Shown: positions 1-9,728 of the stretch, piece by piece
Layout: each line of letters opens with the position of its first letter
Position numbering within the stretch: the first letter of the stretch is position 1
Assembly: GCA_020747065.1 (NCBI GenBank)
Contig: JAGMVK010000012.1
Span: 1,952,318 to 2,016,317 of the forward strand
DNA: 64,000 bases
Direction of reading: 5' to 3'
From: Cadophora sp. MPI-SDFR-AT-0126
Lineage: Eukaryota > Ascomycota > Leotiomycetes > Helotiales > Ploettnerulaceae
The notes under the pieces: model-generated
Told to the model about the DNA's origin: nothing
Seen by the model: only the letters and a program-made list of their open reading frames with translations
Databases searched by the model: none
Position numbers and translations under genes: made by a program

Positions 1-1485
1 TTGGCGAATTACTGCATTAGTTTCCGCGCGGCTATTCTTGTATTTGCAAATAATAACGTGAATTTGTATTATATACTTTAAGTACATTCCTTTTTTGGCT
101 ATTCAGTGTGTGATAGCTTTCTTTACTTTTTGCGTGGCGGGGTACTGGTTTATAATGTCCTTATAGTCCCGATTGTACAAAGTGCTTGTTTTCTTGACAG
201 CGTCTTTAATTAGCTTTTTTCTTGTGGTGATCTTGTATATGAGGTATTTCTTGATTGATGGCTTTGAGATTTCTGATAGGTTGATATTATTGGAGGATAT
301 ATTGTTACTGTCTTTCTTGGTGCTAATATTGAGTTCTTGTGTTGCCTTTGCCAGTTCCGCGATGGTGTTTTTTTGTGCTTAGGTAGTGTTAAGTATTATT
401 GGTTTATTGTATTCTTTCCTGCCTTAGATAGTGGTGTTTAGTTGTTTTTCTAGCGAGTATTTTTGAGATTATTTTTCTTTGCTCTTGCAGTTCTATGCTA
501 TATGGCCGGGTTTTTCGTAATTAAAGCAAGTCCAATTTTACAGGTGTTTGTTTTACTCTTATAGTAATAGTTCTTTTTTGTGGATAGCGTCGAGTTCTAT
601 AGGGTCTTCGTAGTCTTGTTTACGCAAGTAATTATTATTCCTTACTCTAAATCTCTCTTTTCCTATTCTTTAGTAATTTAGGTCGTACTTACTCTTTTTT
701 TCTATACTTCTTTTATATTAATTATTATCAATTTTACAAAATACTTAAATAAGCTGGGTAAGCGTATTAGTCTTGCCTTTATAGTAGAGTAGCTTATTCT
801 TAATAAAGTCCTTCAAGTCTTTTTGGTAGGCATACATAAGAGCTTCTCTATCTTATTCTGTCCTAGTGGAGTAGTGTTGGAAATCCCTAGTGTAAGTAGT
901 AGCGGATCCCTTTTATTATAGGGACTCTATAGCCCTTTTTGCCTTCTTCTGCTTGTCTATAACCCTGAAGTTGGCCTTGATCTTACTGAGAAATCCTTTC
1001 CATGATTAGAAGATTTTAATAGTAGTATTCTTGGCCTTGTTTTTATTAATGATCTTGAGACTGTTGCTGCAAATAAGGTAATTCTTAAAGAATCCCTTAA
1101 TCTAGTTAAGCGCTTTTTCTTTACGCAGTGTAATTGCCCAAAGAACCTGCTTAGTCTTGGATTAGAATCGATTCTCGTTGAACTTGATATATAGTTAGAG
1201 TTAGAGCAAGAATCCTTAAAATTAGTTCTATTCTTTGATAAATGGTTTGATATTCTTGTACTTAAGGTTTTTATTAATTTCTCCTACAAGGGCTTATGGT
1301 TTGGCTGGGGCGGCGACTTTCTTGCCGGCTAATGAGGCGGGAGTACTACGGGTACTTCTTGAGATAGAAGATATACTTAATTTTAATATGTGCGCTGGTA
1401 CCTATTGGTCTGGGTGCTTAAAGTGTAATATACGGTTGAGCTAGTAGTACTCAAAAGTGCGGAGGTTGGTGTTTGGGTAAGTAAG
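1..1485 (-). mobile_element. RIP-degraded Ty3/gypsy-type retrotransposon gag (5' part; pol would lie off the left edge)
   Basis: Reading the minus strand through stop codons gives a gag-like protein. A zinc knuckle lies at 487-528 with the pattern C-x2-(C)-x4-H-x4-C; it reads CFNYEKPGHIAxNC, the second cysteine having become tyrosine and a glutamine codon having become TAG. Upstream (about 740-840) is a stretch reading EALMYAYQKDLKDFIKN, typical of the retrotransposon gag core that packs capsid. Nearly all stops are TAG/TAA where Gln is expected, which is the RIP signature. The element is cut by the window edge, so protease, RT and integrase cannot be seen. Family assignment to Ty3/gypsy rests on gag resemblance alone. 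Confidence 0.6.
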
Positions 1486-1954
1486 GGTATTATTACTAAT
1501 TAAGTCTAGTAATTATTGCAAGTTATTAAATATATATGAAAATACTATATTTAAGTTAAGTATAAGGCTTTTATTTACTAAAGGAAATACTATTTACTTA
1601 TATAGAATTCTTACTGTATTAGGATTCCTTGGATCTCTTAAAGTCTTGAATTCTTGGATTCTTGGATTCCTATTAAAAGTAGGGAATTCAGGGATCTAGG
1701 AATTCGTTACGTAATTACGGCTATAGAAACCTATAGCTAAATTATTGTATCTTAAAATACTATTATAAACTATAATCAAGTAATATGTATTTCCCAAGTC
1801 TTTAGGCTTTTGGGAATCGCGTTCTTAGGAATTATCTTATTTCTAGGAATGCGCTTACTCGTAGGATCTCTTCTCCCGAGGTCCCGCGATCTCTTGGGAG
1901 TGTTCGTAATATATAAGTATAGATTTTTGTAAAAGCTGAGGCTAAATAAATGGA
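1486..1954. other. AT-rich stretch, possible decayed LTR/leader of the neighbouring retroelement
   Basis: No reading frame or RNA gene is apparent. The stretch has short repeated words (forms of gaattcttggatt and of cttaggaat) and lies immediately upstream of the minus-strand gag, where an LTR and leader would be expected. No second copy is present in the window, so LTR borders cannot be set. Confidence 0.25.
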
Positions 1955-2480
1955 AAACCTTAAAAGAGCTATAAGATTACTTTTCTAAGCTATTAAAAAA
2001 CATAAAGAGTCTTTAAGAATTACGGAAATTGCGACTAAGAAGATCAATAAGGCAAGAAAGCAAAGGATATAAGAGATAGTTTAGGTAGGAGAGGTTATTT
2101 CACCTAATTCTAAGCTTTTAATATAGGAGAGAGAACTAGATAAATAGCCTAACGCGGTAGAAATTGTACTTCTAACTGAAGAAGGTTACCCAGGCCTACT
2201 CGCGTCTAAATTACAATATCAAGTAAAGCTTAATAATAATAAAGAAGTTGAGATATATACGCAATCAAGTGGAGAGAAGGCTTGTACTTAATATATTAAG
2301 TATATCGATTCTTCTCCTATAGACTCAGAATACACTGAAAGCTCTAGGGAAGAGGATTAGAAGGACGTATTTATTATAGGAACCAATTATGTAAAATTAC
2401 TAGATTAATATAGAGGTTTTTATTTAAATAATTATTACCGGTAACTTAATTTTAGTAGGGTTTATACTAAAAATAAATCA
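1955..2480 (+). pseudogene. RIP-degraded ORF of unknown function
   Basis: From an ATG at 1951-1953 the plus strand reads as one frame interrupted almost only by TAA/TAG codons. The product is Lys/Glu-rich at the start (MENLKRAIRLLFQAIKKHKE if the stop is read as Gln), followed by an acidic Ser-rich tail. I do not recognise the family. Base composition and stop pattern match the surrounding RIP-treated repeats, so it is most likely another transposon-borne gene rather than a host gene. Confidence 0.3.
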
Positions 2481-2639
2481 CTGATATTAACCTGAGTTAT
2501 GACACTTTTGCTTTCCTACTACATTTGCTTTCCCTGACTGTAAGCGAGCCCCGAGCCACAGAAGGTGGACCGACTAGTATATACTCTAAGAAACTAAAAA
2601 GAAATATATATATAAATTCGAATTCTAGTTAATAGATTA

Positions 2640-4750
2640 TATAACTAATTTCTAATTAATTATTTACTCTTTAAGAAAGTTATAAAGGGAATAGATAAAA
2701 GAAATTATAAATTAGAGAAGGCGAATATAAGGGTTAAAGAATTAGAAGAGAGATTAGAGTAAGTATAACTAAGGAAAAGAAAGAAAGTCCTAATTAGTCT
2801 AAATTCCCGGTTTATAAGAATACGTATAATTAGGGAGGCTTAAATTATAACTAGAGAATACTAAATTAAACTTATAGAATTAAAAAGTAAAGGAGATTCA
2901 GATTCTATAATATCTTATATAAAAGTTAATATAAAATAGAAATATTAAGTATTGTAGGGGTGGGCGGAAACTAGGGGTGAGACGTTACTTAATAATACTA
3001 ATTCTAGCGATTCTGAAGCTCCTTCTCCTATAAAGAAGACTAAATTAGAAGGTCTTGAAGCTATTCTTGTCGAATTTCCACTAATTACAGGCGTCGTTTT
3101 TAAGCTATCCAAATACGAGCCTCTATAGCCTGCTAAAGCGACCCTTTCTTCGAATTTTCCCTCTATTATAGAACTATATAATTACTTTACTTTATTCTTT
3201 ATACCTGCTCTCTTATAAATTATTATATCTAATATAAATCAATATACGAACCTATAATGTATACGAGTTAAATAAAAAAGAGTAAGAAAATAGCGAGATT
3301 TAATTTTAGAGAAGCTTTTTATCTTTATTAAAGTATTGATTTATATGGGAATTTATAAGGAGCCTCGCATTAATATATACTAGAGCTAAGATAAGAAGAG
3401 AGGTCTAATATATATAGTTTCAGACTATATTACACTTAATTATTATAAAGATATTAAGAGGTATTATTATATCTCTAGTCTTACGAATAATAAGTATCGT
3501 AGTTATCACTTGCTTACAAATACGATTTAGTGATATAAAGTAGAGCCTTTAGCTTTAGAAATCTAAGTTGCTTATTAAAGGTATTACTTTCTATTATTCG
3601 AAGTTAGTATTAATAAGCGTATAATACGTTACTTTAGTTAGTAGGTACTTTTTCTTTTTTATTTATCCTGTTATTACTAATTTATATTAGATCCTCTTAT
3701 ATCTACAAAATACTGAGTAAACTAATTAAGTAAGAGTATAAGATATACGAAATCGCAGATTATAGTTATATATATAATTGGATTTAGAGCTTGTACGTAT
3801 ATAAATTACAGTCTCTTTTTAAGCATTCGCAACTTACGCTTACCGGTTCTCTCGTACAGTCTCTTGTACTTTTTTTACTACGTAAACGACTTACTGTTTA
3901 CTTCAATAATTACTTTACCTGTATATCTCTTTTTAAAGAGCTTCGAAAATATAGCTATAGTACTATTAGTACGACTCAATCGTATTCCTAATTCCCGAAG
4001 CAGTTTATAATCCTTAAAAAGTAATATGCGAACGCTTTACTATAAAACACCTTAATTACTAAAGTAGTAGAGGAGATACTTTGTTTAGTCTAGTAGGATA
4101 ATAATATTATTCTAGCTCTTAGTAGTATATATATAATTCACTAAGTAGACGACTTTATAACTAAACTACGGAAGCGCCTTGCAAAGATATTAATAAATAG
4201 CCGCATTATTAGATAAATCTTTACAAATAGCTATATAAAAGAGCTATATATTCCGCGCTTTATTAATAATTATAATTACTATATAAGAGAAGTGGATCTA
4301 GTAAACTAATACAAAGAGGCGTATAAGACTTATTAAAGTATATAACGGAATTAGTGACTTCTTTTATATTAGTTAATTAATACAGCTTATATTAACGTAT
4401 ATAAGTTATATTTATTATATACTAATATTAAGCACCTATTGAGCTACTTATAGTTTAGAATTAAACTAAGTTGTAAGCTTCTGGCGTATTCTACGAAGGT
4501 ATAATTAACTTAATTATATACTAAGTTAGGGGGAAAGCGGCTTTTTAATTCTAACTTATAGTATATATATTTCTGAAAGAAACTATTTAAACGTAATTCT
4601 TATATATAGTGCTTATATAAATGGAAACGTTAAAAAGTACTAGGAAATTTAATACTAAAACCTCTAAAGAAGTTATATAAAGGCTGTATTTTTTATATTA
4701 TATCTTTATATAAAGAAGGGAAGTATTGAAATCGATTTCATTAGTATAAT
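2640..4750 (+). mobile_element. RIP-degraded piggyBac-like transposase (DDE_Tnp_1_7 type)
   Basis: The segment from about 3150 to 4750 keeps many piggyBac landmarks despite stops and at least one frameshift near 3700. An open piece at 3791-3991 contains RLTVYFNNYFTCISLFKELR, corresponding to the family's 'xxDNYFTSxxLxxxLR' segment with the catalytic Asp changed to Asn (G-to-A). Just upstream is a YKIYEIADY / YNWI stretch, and downstream (about 4255-4330) is a REVDLVNQYKEAYKTY match to the conserved GxVDxxDQ-type segment. piggyBac enzymes cut and paste DNA at TTAA. The 2640-2950 part encodes a Glu/Lys-rich coiled-coil-like region whose membership in the same ORF is uncertain. Terminal repeats were not identified. 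The element is dead. Confidence 0.65.
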
Positions 4751-4894
4751 GTACTTCACTAGAAAATTTATATATATAAATATATAAAATAATGTATTGC
4801 CTCTCTATATATGCTGCGCTCGCTTACCCTTACTAGCTCGGTTAATATCTCAGCGAACGAAGGGATACTTAGCTTACCTCTGATCTTCCGTCTT

Positions 4895-4925
4895 CGAGGC
4901 CAGAGATTCGAACTCGAGACCTTGT
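4895..4925 (-). other. tRNA/SINE-like internal promoter B-box relic
   Basis: The minus strand contains GAGTTCGAATCTC, close to the RNA polymerase III B box (GGTTCGANTCC), within a context resembling a tRNA T-arm. No convincing A box or cloverleaf partner was found at the right distance, so this may be the tail of a degraded tRNA-derived SINE or chance. Confidence 0.2.
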
Positions 4926-5001
4926 TGCAGGTTTAAGTCAGGGCAGTGTCAGGTGACCTGATAAGTCAGCATCGGGTTCGCCAGAGGCATGGGACCGACT
5001 A

Positions 5002-5529
5002 TCAGTAATCTTCGGTCAACGTGGGATCCAGATGAATGTTACCGCTCAAGGCCATTAGGTCGTCAAGAGAGGCGTCGGCAGCCGTGGAACTTTGATGAAT
5101 GTGGCCTTGAGTGGCCACTAGATCGTCAAGAGAAGTGGCAGTCGCCGTGGAGTCCAGATAAACGTAGCCTTGAGAAGTGTCTATCACTAGAACATCTAGA
5201 GGCAAAATCGTTGCTGTGGGAGCTGGAATGTGGTCCTGAGGTGTATCGGTTGCTATTGTGCTGATGACTGTGTTGAATTCTCACTGATCTAGGTGATTTA
5301 TCAAAATATCTAAAGCAGAGAGCCATGGGATTTTATAATATTGACTTGAGTGCTGACTCGCACCTATATGATCGGCGCCGTACACTGCCACATAGTCCAA
5401 CAAGCCCCAGCCCGCGACAAGCTTGACAGTGTCTGAACTGCTCAAGACACTCTCACGGCAACTTGCCCATGAGTCCTGAAGCCTGGCCTCAGCTGCTTCG
5501 TGCTCGTGCTTCATAAAGAGCCGGATCAT
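5002..5529 (-). pseudogene. Hypothetical protein, broken by one in-frame stop, with C-terminal 21-residue repeats
   Basis: Minus-strand reading from an ATG at 5529 gives an 82-codon N-terminal half (helical, Ala/Glu/Ser-rich), then a single TGA at 5281-5283, then the same frame continues to a TAA-type end at 5002. The C-terminal half carries repeats starting at SLDDLVATQGHIH and SLDDLMALSGNIH, 21 residues apart, matching the 63-bp DNA repeat listed separately. A CGA-to-TGA change would explain the stop. The family is not recognised; it could alternatively be an intron-containing gene, but no good splice pair surrounds the stop. Confidence 0.4.
5021..5180. repeat. 63-bp tandem repeat, about 2.5 copies
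   Basis: Unit 1 is 5021-5083, unit 2 is 5084-5146, and a partial third runs to about 5180. Units differ at scattered positions but start with gtgga/gtggg and contain cgtcaagaga. The length is a multiple of three, so it keeps a 21-residue period in the overlapping minus-strand pseudogene. Confidence 0.75.
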
Positions 5530-5752
5530 ACTTGAATTCTTGCGAGATTTTTGATTTGCCGCGGGTCCGACCGCATGTCCCTTTGCCTACTTCTGCGCCT
5601 GCTATCAAACGATGCGAAGCCTCCTCTCAGCCACCTCCGTCAAACTTTCTCACACGAAAAACCTCACGACTTCCACGGTACTAGGTCCAATATATCTAAT
5701 TGAGCCCTACTCATATTTCTCAACGTGAATCAAACACGATATGCTCCTCCTC

Positions 5753-7243
5753 TCAATCAGCAGCGACTTCGTCCCATGCGAACGAGATGCAGATGTGTCT
5801 CCTTTGAGCAGTGCGTAACTGGAATGTAAGCTCACTTGAGCTATGGGAGCAGTCTATTTTAAGTTCTGCTATTGTAGGAATATTCTCTACCTTAATAATA
5901 TGATTATCCTGGCTTAACCTAGTATTATTATTAATCCGTGCAACGGATAGGCACCCTGAAAGAACATGAAGAAAATCAAAAGTAAGAGATAGCGTCTCTA
6001 GTTCTAAGTGAAGTGACAGTGTTACTAATGAAATTAGTTAGCTAAAAGGCAGCTCCTTAACTTTGATAAGAAAAGAGATATAATTTAGGTTAGGTGTATA
6101 CTCTGTTTTTAAGTCGCTTTTGTTAATATGATCAGGTTAGGAAGGCGAACTCAATAGAGTCAAAGGCAGTATTTTGTATTAGAAGAGATCTTCGATTAGA
6201 TACTTATAGACAGATCGCGACTAAGATTAAGTTAGAGATATAGAAGCTTAGGCTAAAGGTGTAGTAGAAATGCCTAAGGATAGCTAAGATACGAGTAGTA
6301 GTAAGATACTCTTATTAGGAAATTAATATTCTTTCTTTCTCTTCAATCTTAATACCCTTTAGATCCTACTATCTTCAGTCTCTTTTAATAATATAGAAAG
6401 GCGACTAAGCTCCTTATATTAATCTAACAGAACATTGACCTAGTCTAGTAAGATCTAATAGGCGTAGAGCCTACCGTGAGTCCGAGGCACATAGAAGCCG
6501 CTATAGAGTAAGAAGAATAGATTACATAAGTAGTAAGCACTCTTACTTGAGTAAATAAACCTTAGTCGCTATTAGCTTAGATAAGCCTTGTAAAAGAAGA
6601 GGAGCTATATCTCTGCGTAAACTTTCTAATATAACGCCGATAAAGAGGCACGAATAAGGATCTAGTACAGCTCTACCTTAATACTCTTAAAGAGCTAATA
6701 ATCCCTATATCTTATAGCGCAGACGAGCTCGGAAGTAGCAGAGTAGTACCGGCCTAATTTCCTAATCGCTTCTGGTAGGTACACCTTTAAACTTAGGTTA
6801 ATTATCGAAGTCTGCAGAGCTCGACTAAGATCAGTAGCTAAGGAGAACACGTAAGCCTACTTCACGATTTCCCCTACTACTTCTACTACTCCCTCTACTT
6901 TAATTATCTCTACATTCGGATTAGTTATGCTCTTAAGACTAGTAAATAAGCTTCGCAGATCTCGTGCCTTACGCCTGCTTTCCTTAAGTGTCTTTATCGC
7001 TCTGATTAATCGATTGTGAATCGCATTATGCAGTTGTTCGATAAGGAGTCGTTTTCCGGCAGTCTTTCTTGTAAGTTTCACGTAATGCGATTGGAGACGG
7101 GACAGAATTCCATTGAGGTCGAGTATAACAACCTCTCGAAAGGCCTCTTTCGTATCTTCTGATTTTGAGCGCACTGAAATGTAGATTAGCATAGTCGAGT
7201 ACCGGTGCGTAAACCAGGAGTGCATCATATCATTCCTTAACAT
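5753..7243 (-). pseudogene. OTT_1508-like fungal nucleic-acid deaminase-type gene, centrally RIP-mutated
   Basis: One minus-strand frame runs from 7243 to a TGA at 5753-5755 with no indel that I can detect, but with many stops between 6860 and 5900. In the middle is a deaminase core: VYAEIxLLFFY near 6610 (normally HAE followed by IQLL), then SSKSAYYLC near 6525-6545 (normally CxxC) and PRTHGRLY near 6470. His-to-Tyr and Cys-to-Tyr changes hit the zinc ligands, so the domain is inactive. The first about 129 codons and the last about 40 codons (LDCSHSSSEL-type segment) are almost free of stops. The family is widespread in fungi, with the C/HAE..CxxC fold of cytidine-deaminase-like enzymes; substrate unknown. 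Family naming is from memory of motif patterns and needs a profile search. Confidence 0.6.
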
Positions 7244-7299
7244 CACTCTATCACAGATGTACTGGACCTACAACTCATCTTCCACATCAGCCAAATAAG

Positions 7300-7569
7300 T
7301 TATAACGATCTATTGCTCTCCATACTCGACATACTATCCTTGGTTGCAAGATGCGCGCGCGTACTGGTGCCGGCATGGATAGAGCTTCGCTGACTCGCAT
7401 AACGTAGTGTAGTATCCATTTGCTTCTTGGTGTGTTGGTGCATTGTTCGTGCGTACGTGGAGAGATCGAGTGGCGGTGAGCCAACTATGTAATCGGTAGA
7501 GGAAGGTTGAGAGGTAGAATATGTTAATGCAGACGACGTGGCATGGTCAGATGATTTGGGAAGCGACAT
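7300..7569 (-). CDS. Small hypothetical protein, 89 aa
   Basis: An ATG-initiated frame on the minus strand encodes a Ser/Thr-rich N-terminus, a VGSPPLDLSTYARTMHQHTK segment and a basic Ser-rich tail. The SPPLDLxxYARxMHxHTKxQ pattern resembles small conserved fungal proteins I have seen as uncharacterised ORFs, so the frame is probably real, but no function is known. No membrane segment or signal peptide is visible. Another frame overlaps the same bases but has less convincing composition. It lies between the RIP-damaged deaminase and the Tc1-like element and is itself not obviously RIP-mutated. Confidence 0.4.
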   Translation of the reverse strand: MSLPKSSDHATSSALTYSTSQPSSTDYIVGSPPLDLSTYARTMHQHTKKQMDTTLRYASQRSSIHAGTSTRAHLATKDSMSSMESNRSL

Positions 7570-7841
7570 GTTGAATCAGCACTAGTACTTGTACGCGACA
7601 GTTTGAGTGAGGTTGGTTGTCGTTCTGGGAAAACTTGTGGAAATGATGGACAACATTCATTCTTAATGTAACTTATCAGAAGTTCCGCGGACCGACCCAT
7701 TGACGTCACCGGTGTCAGTTGCGCTGTTTCTTCGTTCAAATGACCGTTCATAACTCCATGGCCGCACCGGTGCTAAGAAGTGTGGTGTTAACTTCCGCAC
7801 CCTTGCCGCTGATCCCAGGCTGCCATTGGATGCGGGGCCTA

Positions 7842-7882
7842 GGGGGGTGGACGGGAAACTGCCGATTTTTGGGCACGGGCCA
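7842..7882 (+). repeat. Left terminal inverted repeat of Tc1-like element
   Basis: About 40 bases pairing with 16930-16970 in inverse orientation, with two or three mismatches; preceded by TA. Confidence 0.8.
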
Positions 7883-8162
7883 AAAATACTAAACCAAAAC
7901 AATTTTGTACTGTAAATCCTTGGAAATCAGATCGATTGCAATGCCTCTAATACGTACTCGAAAACGTACCTTTGAGTATACTTCTTCAGCTTCATAGATT
8001 TCATGTGTAGTTGTTTTAACGCCTCCTTGAGCTCGCAATTATTAAAAGAAATACGTAATTCCTCCGTAAGCTTTCTCTGTTTCTACTGGCTACTATATAA
8101 TTCCTTAATGAAGTGGTGTTTTCTTTTGTAAGGAAATTGCCTTTCAAAAAGATATTAAAATA

Positions 8163-9216
8163 ATGGCAGAAGAGATTCGAATAATTACTGGCGTACTAGA
8201 GCGCTCGCAGAGTGATATTCTGAAGTCGAAGGAAGTTCGCAGATTACATAATGCGTTAGAGCCTTAAGAGCCTGATCCTCGCGCTTTTTACTGGTGTATT
8301 TTTTATTAATAAACGCAGGTAATATACGATTATTTAATCGATGAGCGCATTCCTCTAAGGCAAAAGAATAAGCTATAGAAAGACGTTTTTCAAGTTGCGA
8401 TCGGCGAACCTCTCCCTCTTACCTTACACGTAAACAGATAACGCGAAATCGAGTTGCTAATAATACGAATTTGGTGTAAAAGAGACGAAGGAATAGGTAA
8501 TTTTAAGAGAGAAGAAGAAAAGGAATTAATACTTACGCAAGTAAAGAATCGCCTTAAGTAAATTAACGTTTAAATGGCAATAAGGAAGCACTCTAAGGCT
8601 TGGAAAGATTGTGCCTATTACGATGAATTCCACTTTGATATATAATAAGAAGACACGACTTGTATAAAACGACTAATTGGTAAAAACTGGAGGCTTTATA
8701 AGATAAACGTATAATTGAAGAAAGGAGTGATGTTAAAGGAAGAAAATAAAAAGGCTCGTTAAGAGGAGTATCTTAAAATGGTTTATATATTCGTGGTTAT
8801 TGGCTTTAATTTCAAGAAAACGATTTAGTACGAGGTTGATAATAACGTTAGTAAAATGAAGCAGAGCGAATATTTCCGTATACTTGAAGAGTTAAGAAAC
8901 GATGTAGAATAGCAATAATAAGGCCTTATGTTAGTTTAAGACGCGGATTTAGCTTATACTTCTAAAAAGGTTAAATCTTGGTGTGAAAAGAACGATTTTT
9001 GTGTTATTACACTACCCGAAAAGTCTCTGGATTTCTTTATATTAGAAACTCTTGCCTTAGTATATAAAAGAAGGTTTCATTCTGTTTATTCTAGTAATAT
9101 TTCTGAAGGTCTTACTTAATTTGAGCGTATTTTCTACTACGAAGTTGATTAAGAGATAATTAGACGTTAATATAATGATTATATAGCTAGATTCTATAAA
9201 TACCGAAGAAGGGATG
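8163..9216 (+). pseudogene. RIP-mutated Tc1/mariner-like transposase, 3' end displaced by copia insertion
   Basis: Plus-strand reading through TAA/TAG stops gives a transposase with DEFHFDI near 8625 (first catalytic Asp region), LVQDADLAYTSKK near 8935 (second Asp) and LPEKSLDFFILE near 9015 (third acidic region, normally SPDLxxIE), ending in a helical segment QFERIF...EVDQEIIRR. Virtually all interruptions are CAA/CAG-to-TAA/TAG. The copia element inserted after codon GAT; joining the flanks across the duplication gives Gly then TAA, so the insertion lies right at the C-terminus. Transposase is non-functional because of RIP, independent of the insertion. Confidence 0.7.
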
Positions 9217-9431
9217 TGTTGGTCCACAGGCCCATACAGGACATGTCTCAGCTAGAATAGGGGGTAGGACCACTTGCGGAGGCGATTCGGTGGCGTTTCG
9301 GAGGCAGTATATAGTCTGGCATCTCCTGCCCCCTCTTAGAAACACACAGATTTTCCACACCATCAAGCTTGATATGCATATACATGATATTTACGTTTGA
9401 TTCTTGGCTTATATTCGGTATTGAACCGACA
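9217..9431 (+). repeat. 5' LTR of copia element
   Basis: 215 bp, identical to 16615-16829. A TATA-like AGTATATAGT lies at about 9309 and is a candidate promoter for the genomic transcript. Preceded by the GGATG duplication. Confidence 0.95.
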
Positions 9432-9728
9432 CTGATCAGTGGTCAACACGTACCACAGAGCAGATAGGTCACGGCAAGAAAAGCGGCGACTTCAACGTTG
9501 AGTACTTAGCTGTACTTAACGGGCAACTCTTTGAAACTGAATCAACGAGTGGCGATTCAGAAGTAAGGGACAGGCATCACGTTTGGACTGCAAATCTTGT
9601 ACACCTGTACACACAACAACAGCGGCGATTCCTCTTCGACAATCGTTAAGTCAATTGCTTGACTCTAGCTAAAGAGCTTTCAAGCAAACAACACCATATC
9701 CGGAAGACCACCGATTCAGATACGAACC
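9432..9728 (+). other. 5' leader of copia element
   Basis: This non-coding stretch lies between the LTR and the first ATG of gag-pol. The primer-binding site should begin at about 9432 (CTGATCAGTGGTCAAC); I cannot match it to the initiator-Met tRNA half-molecule site used by many copia elements, so the primer is unassigned. Confidence 0.5.

Noticed and set aside
4860..4990. Possible complete tRNA gene around the B-box-like word
   Set aside because: No acceptor stem, A box or anticodon arm could be paired.
7663..7902. Minus-strand ORFs crossing the left end of the Tc1-like element
   Set aside because: They run across a transposon border and read through the terminal repeat, so they are not native genes.
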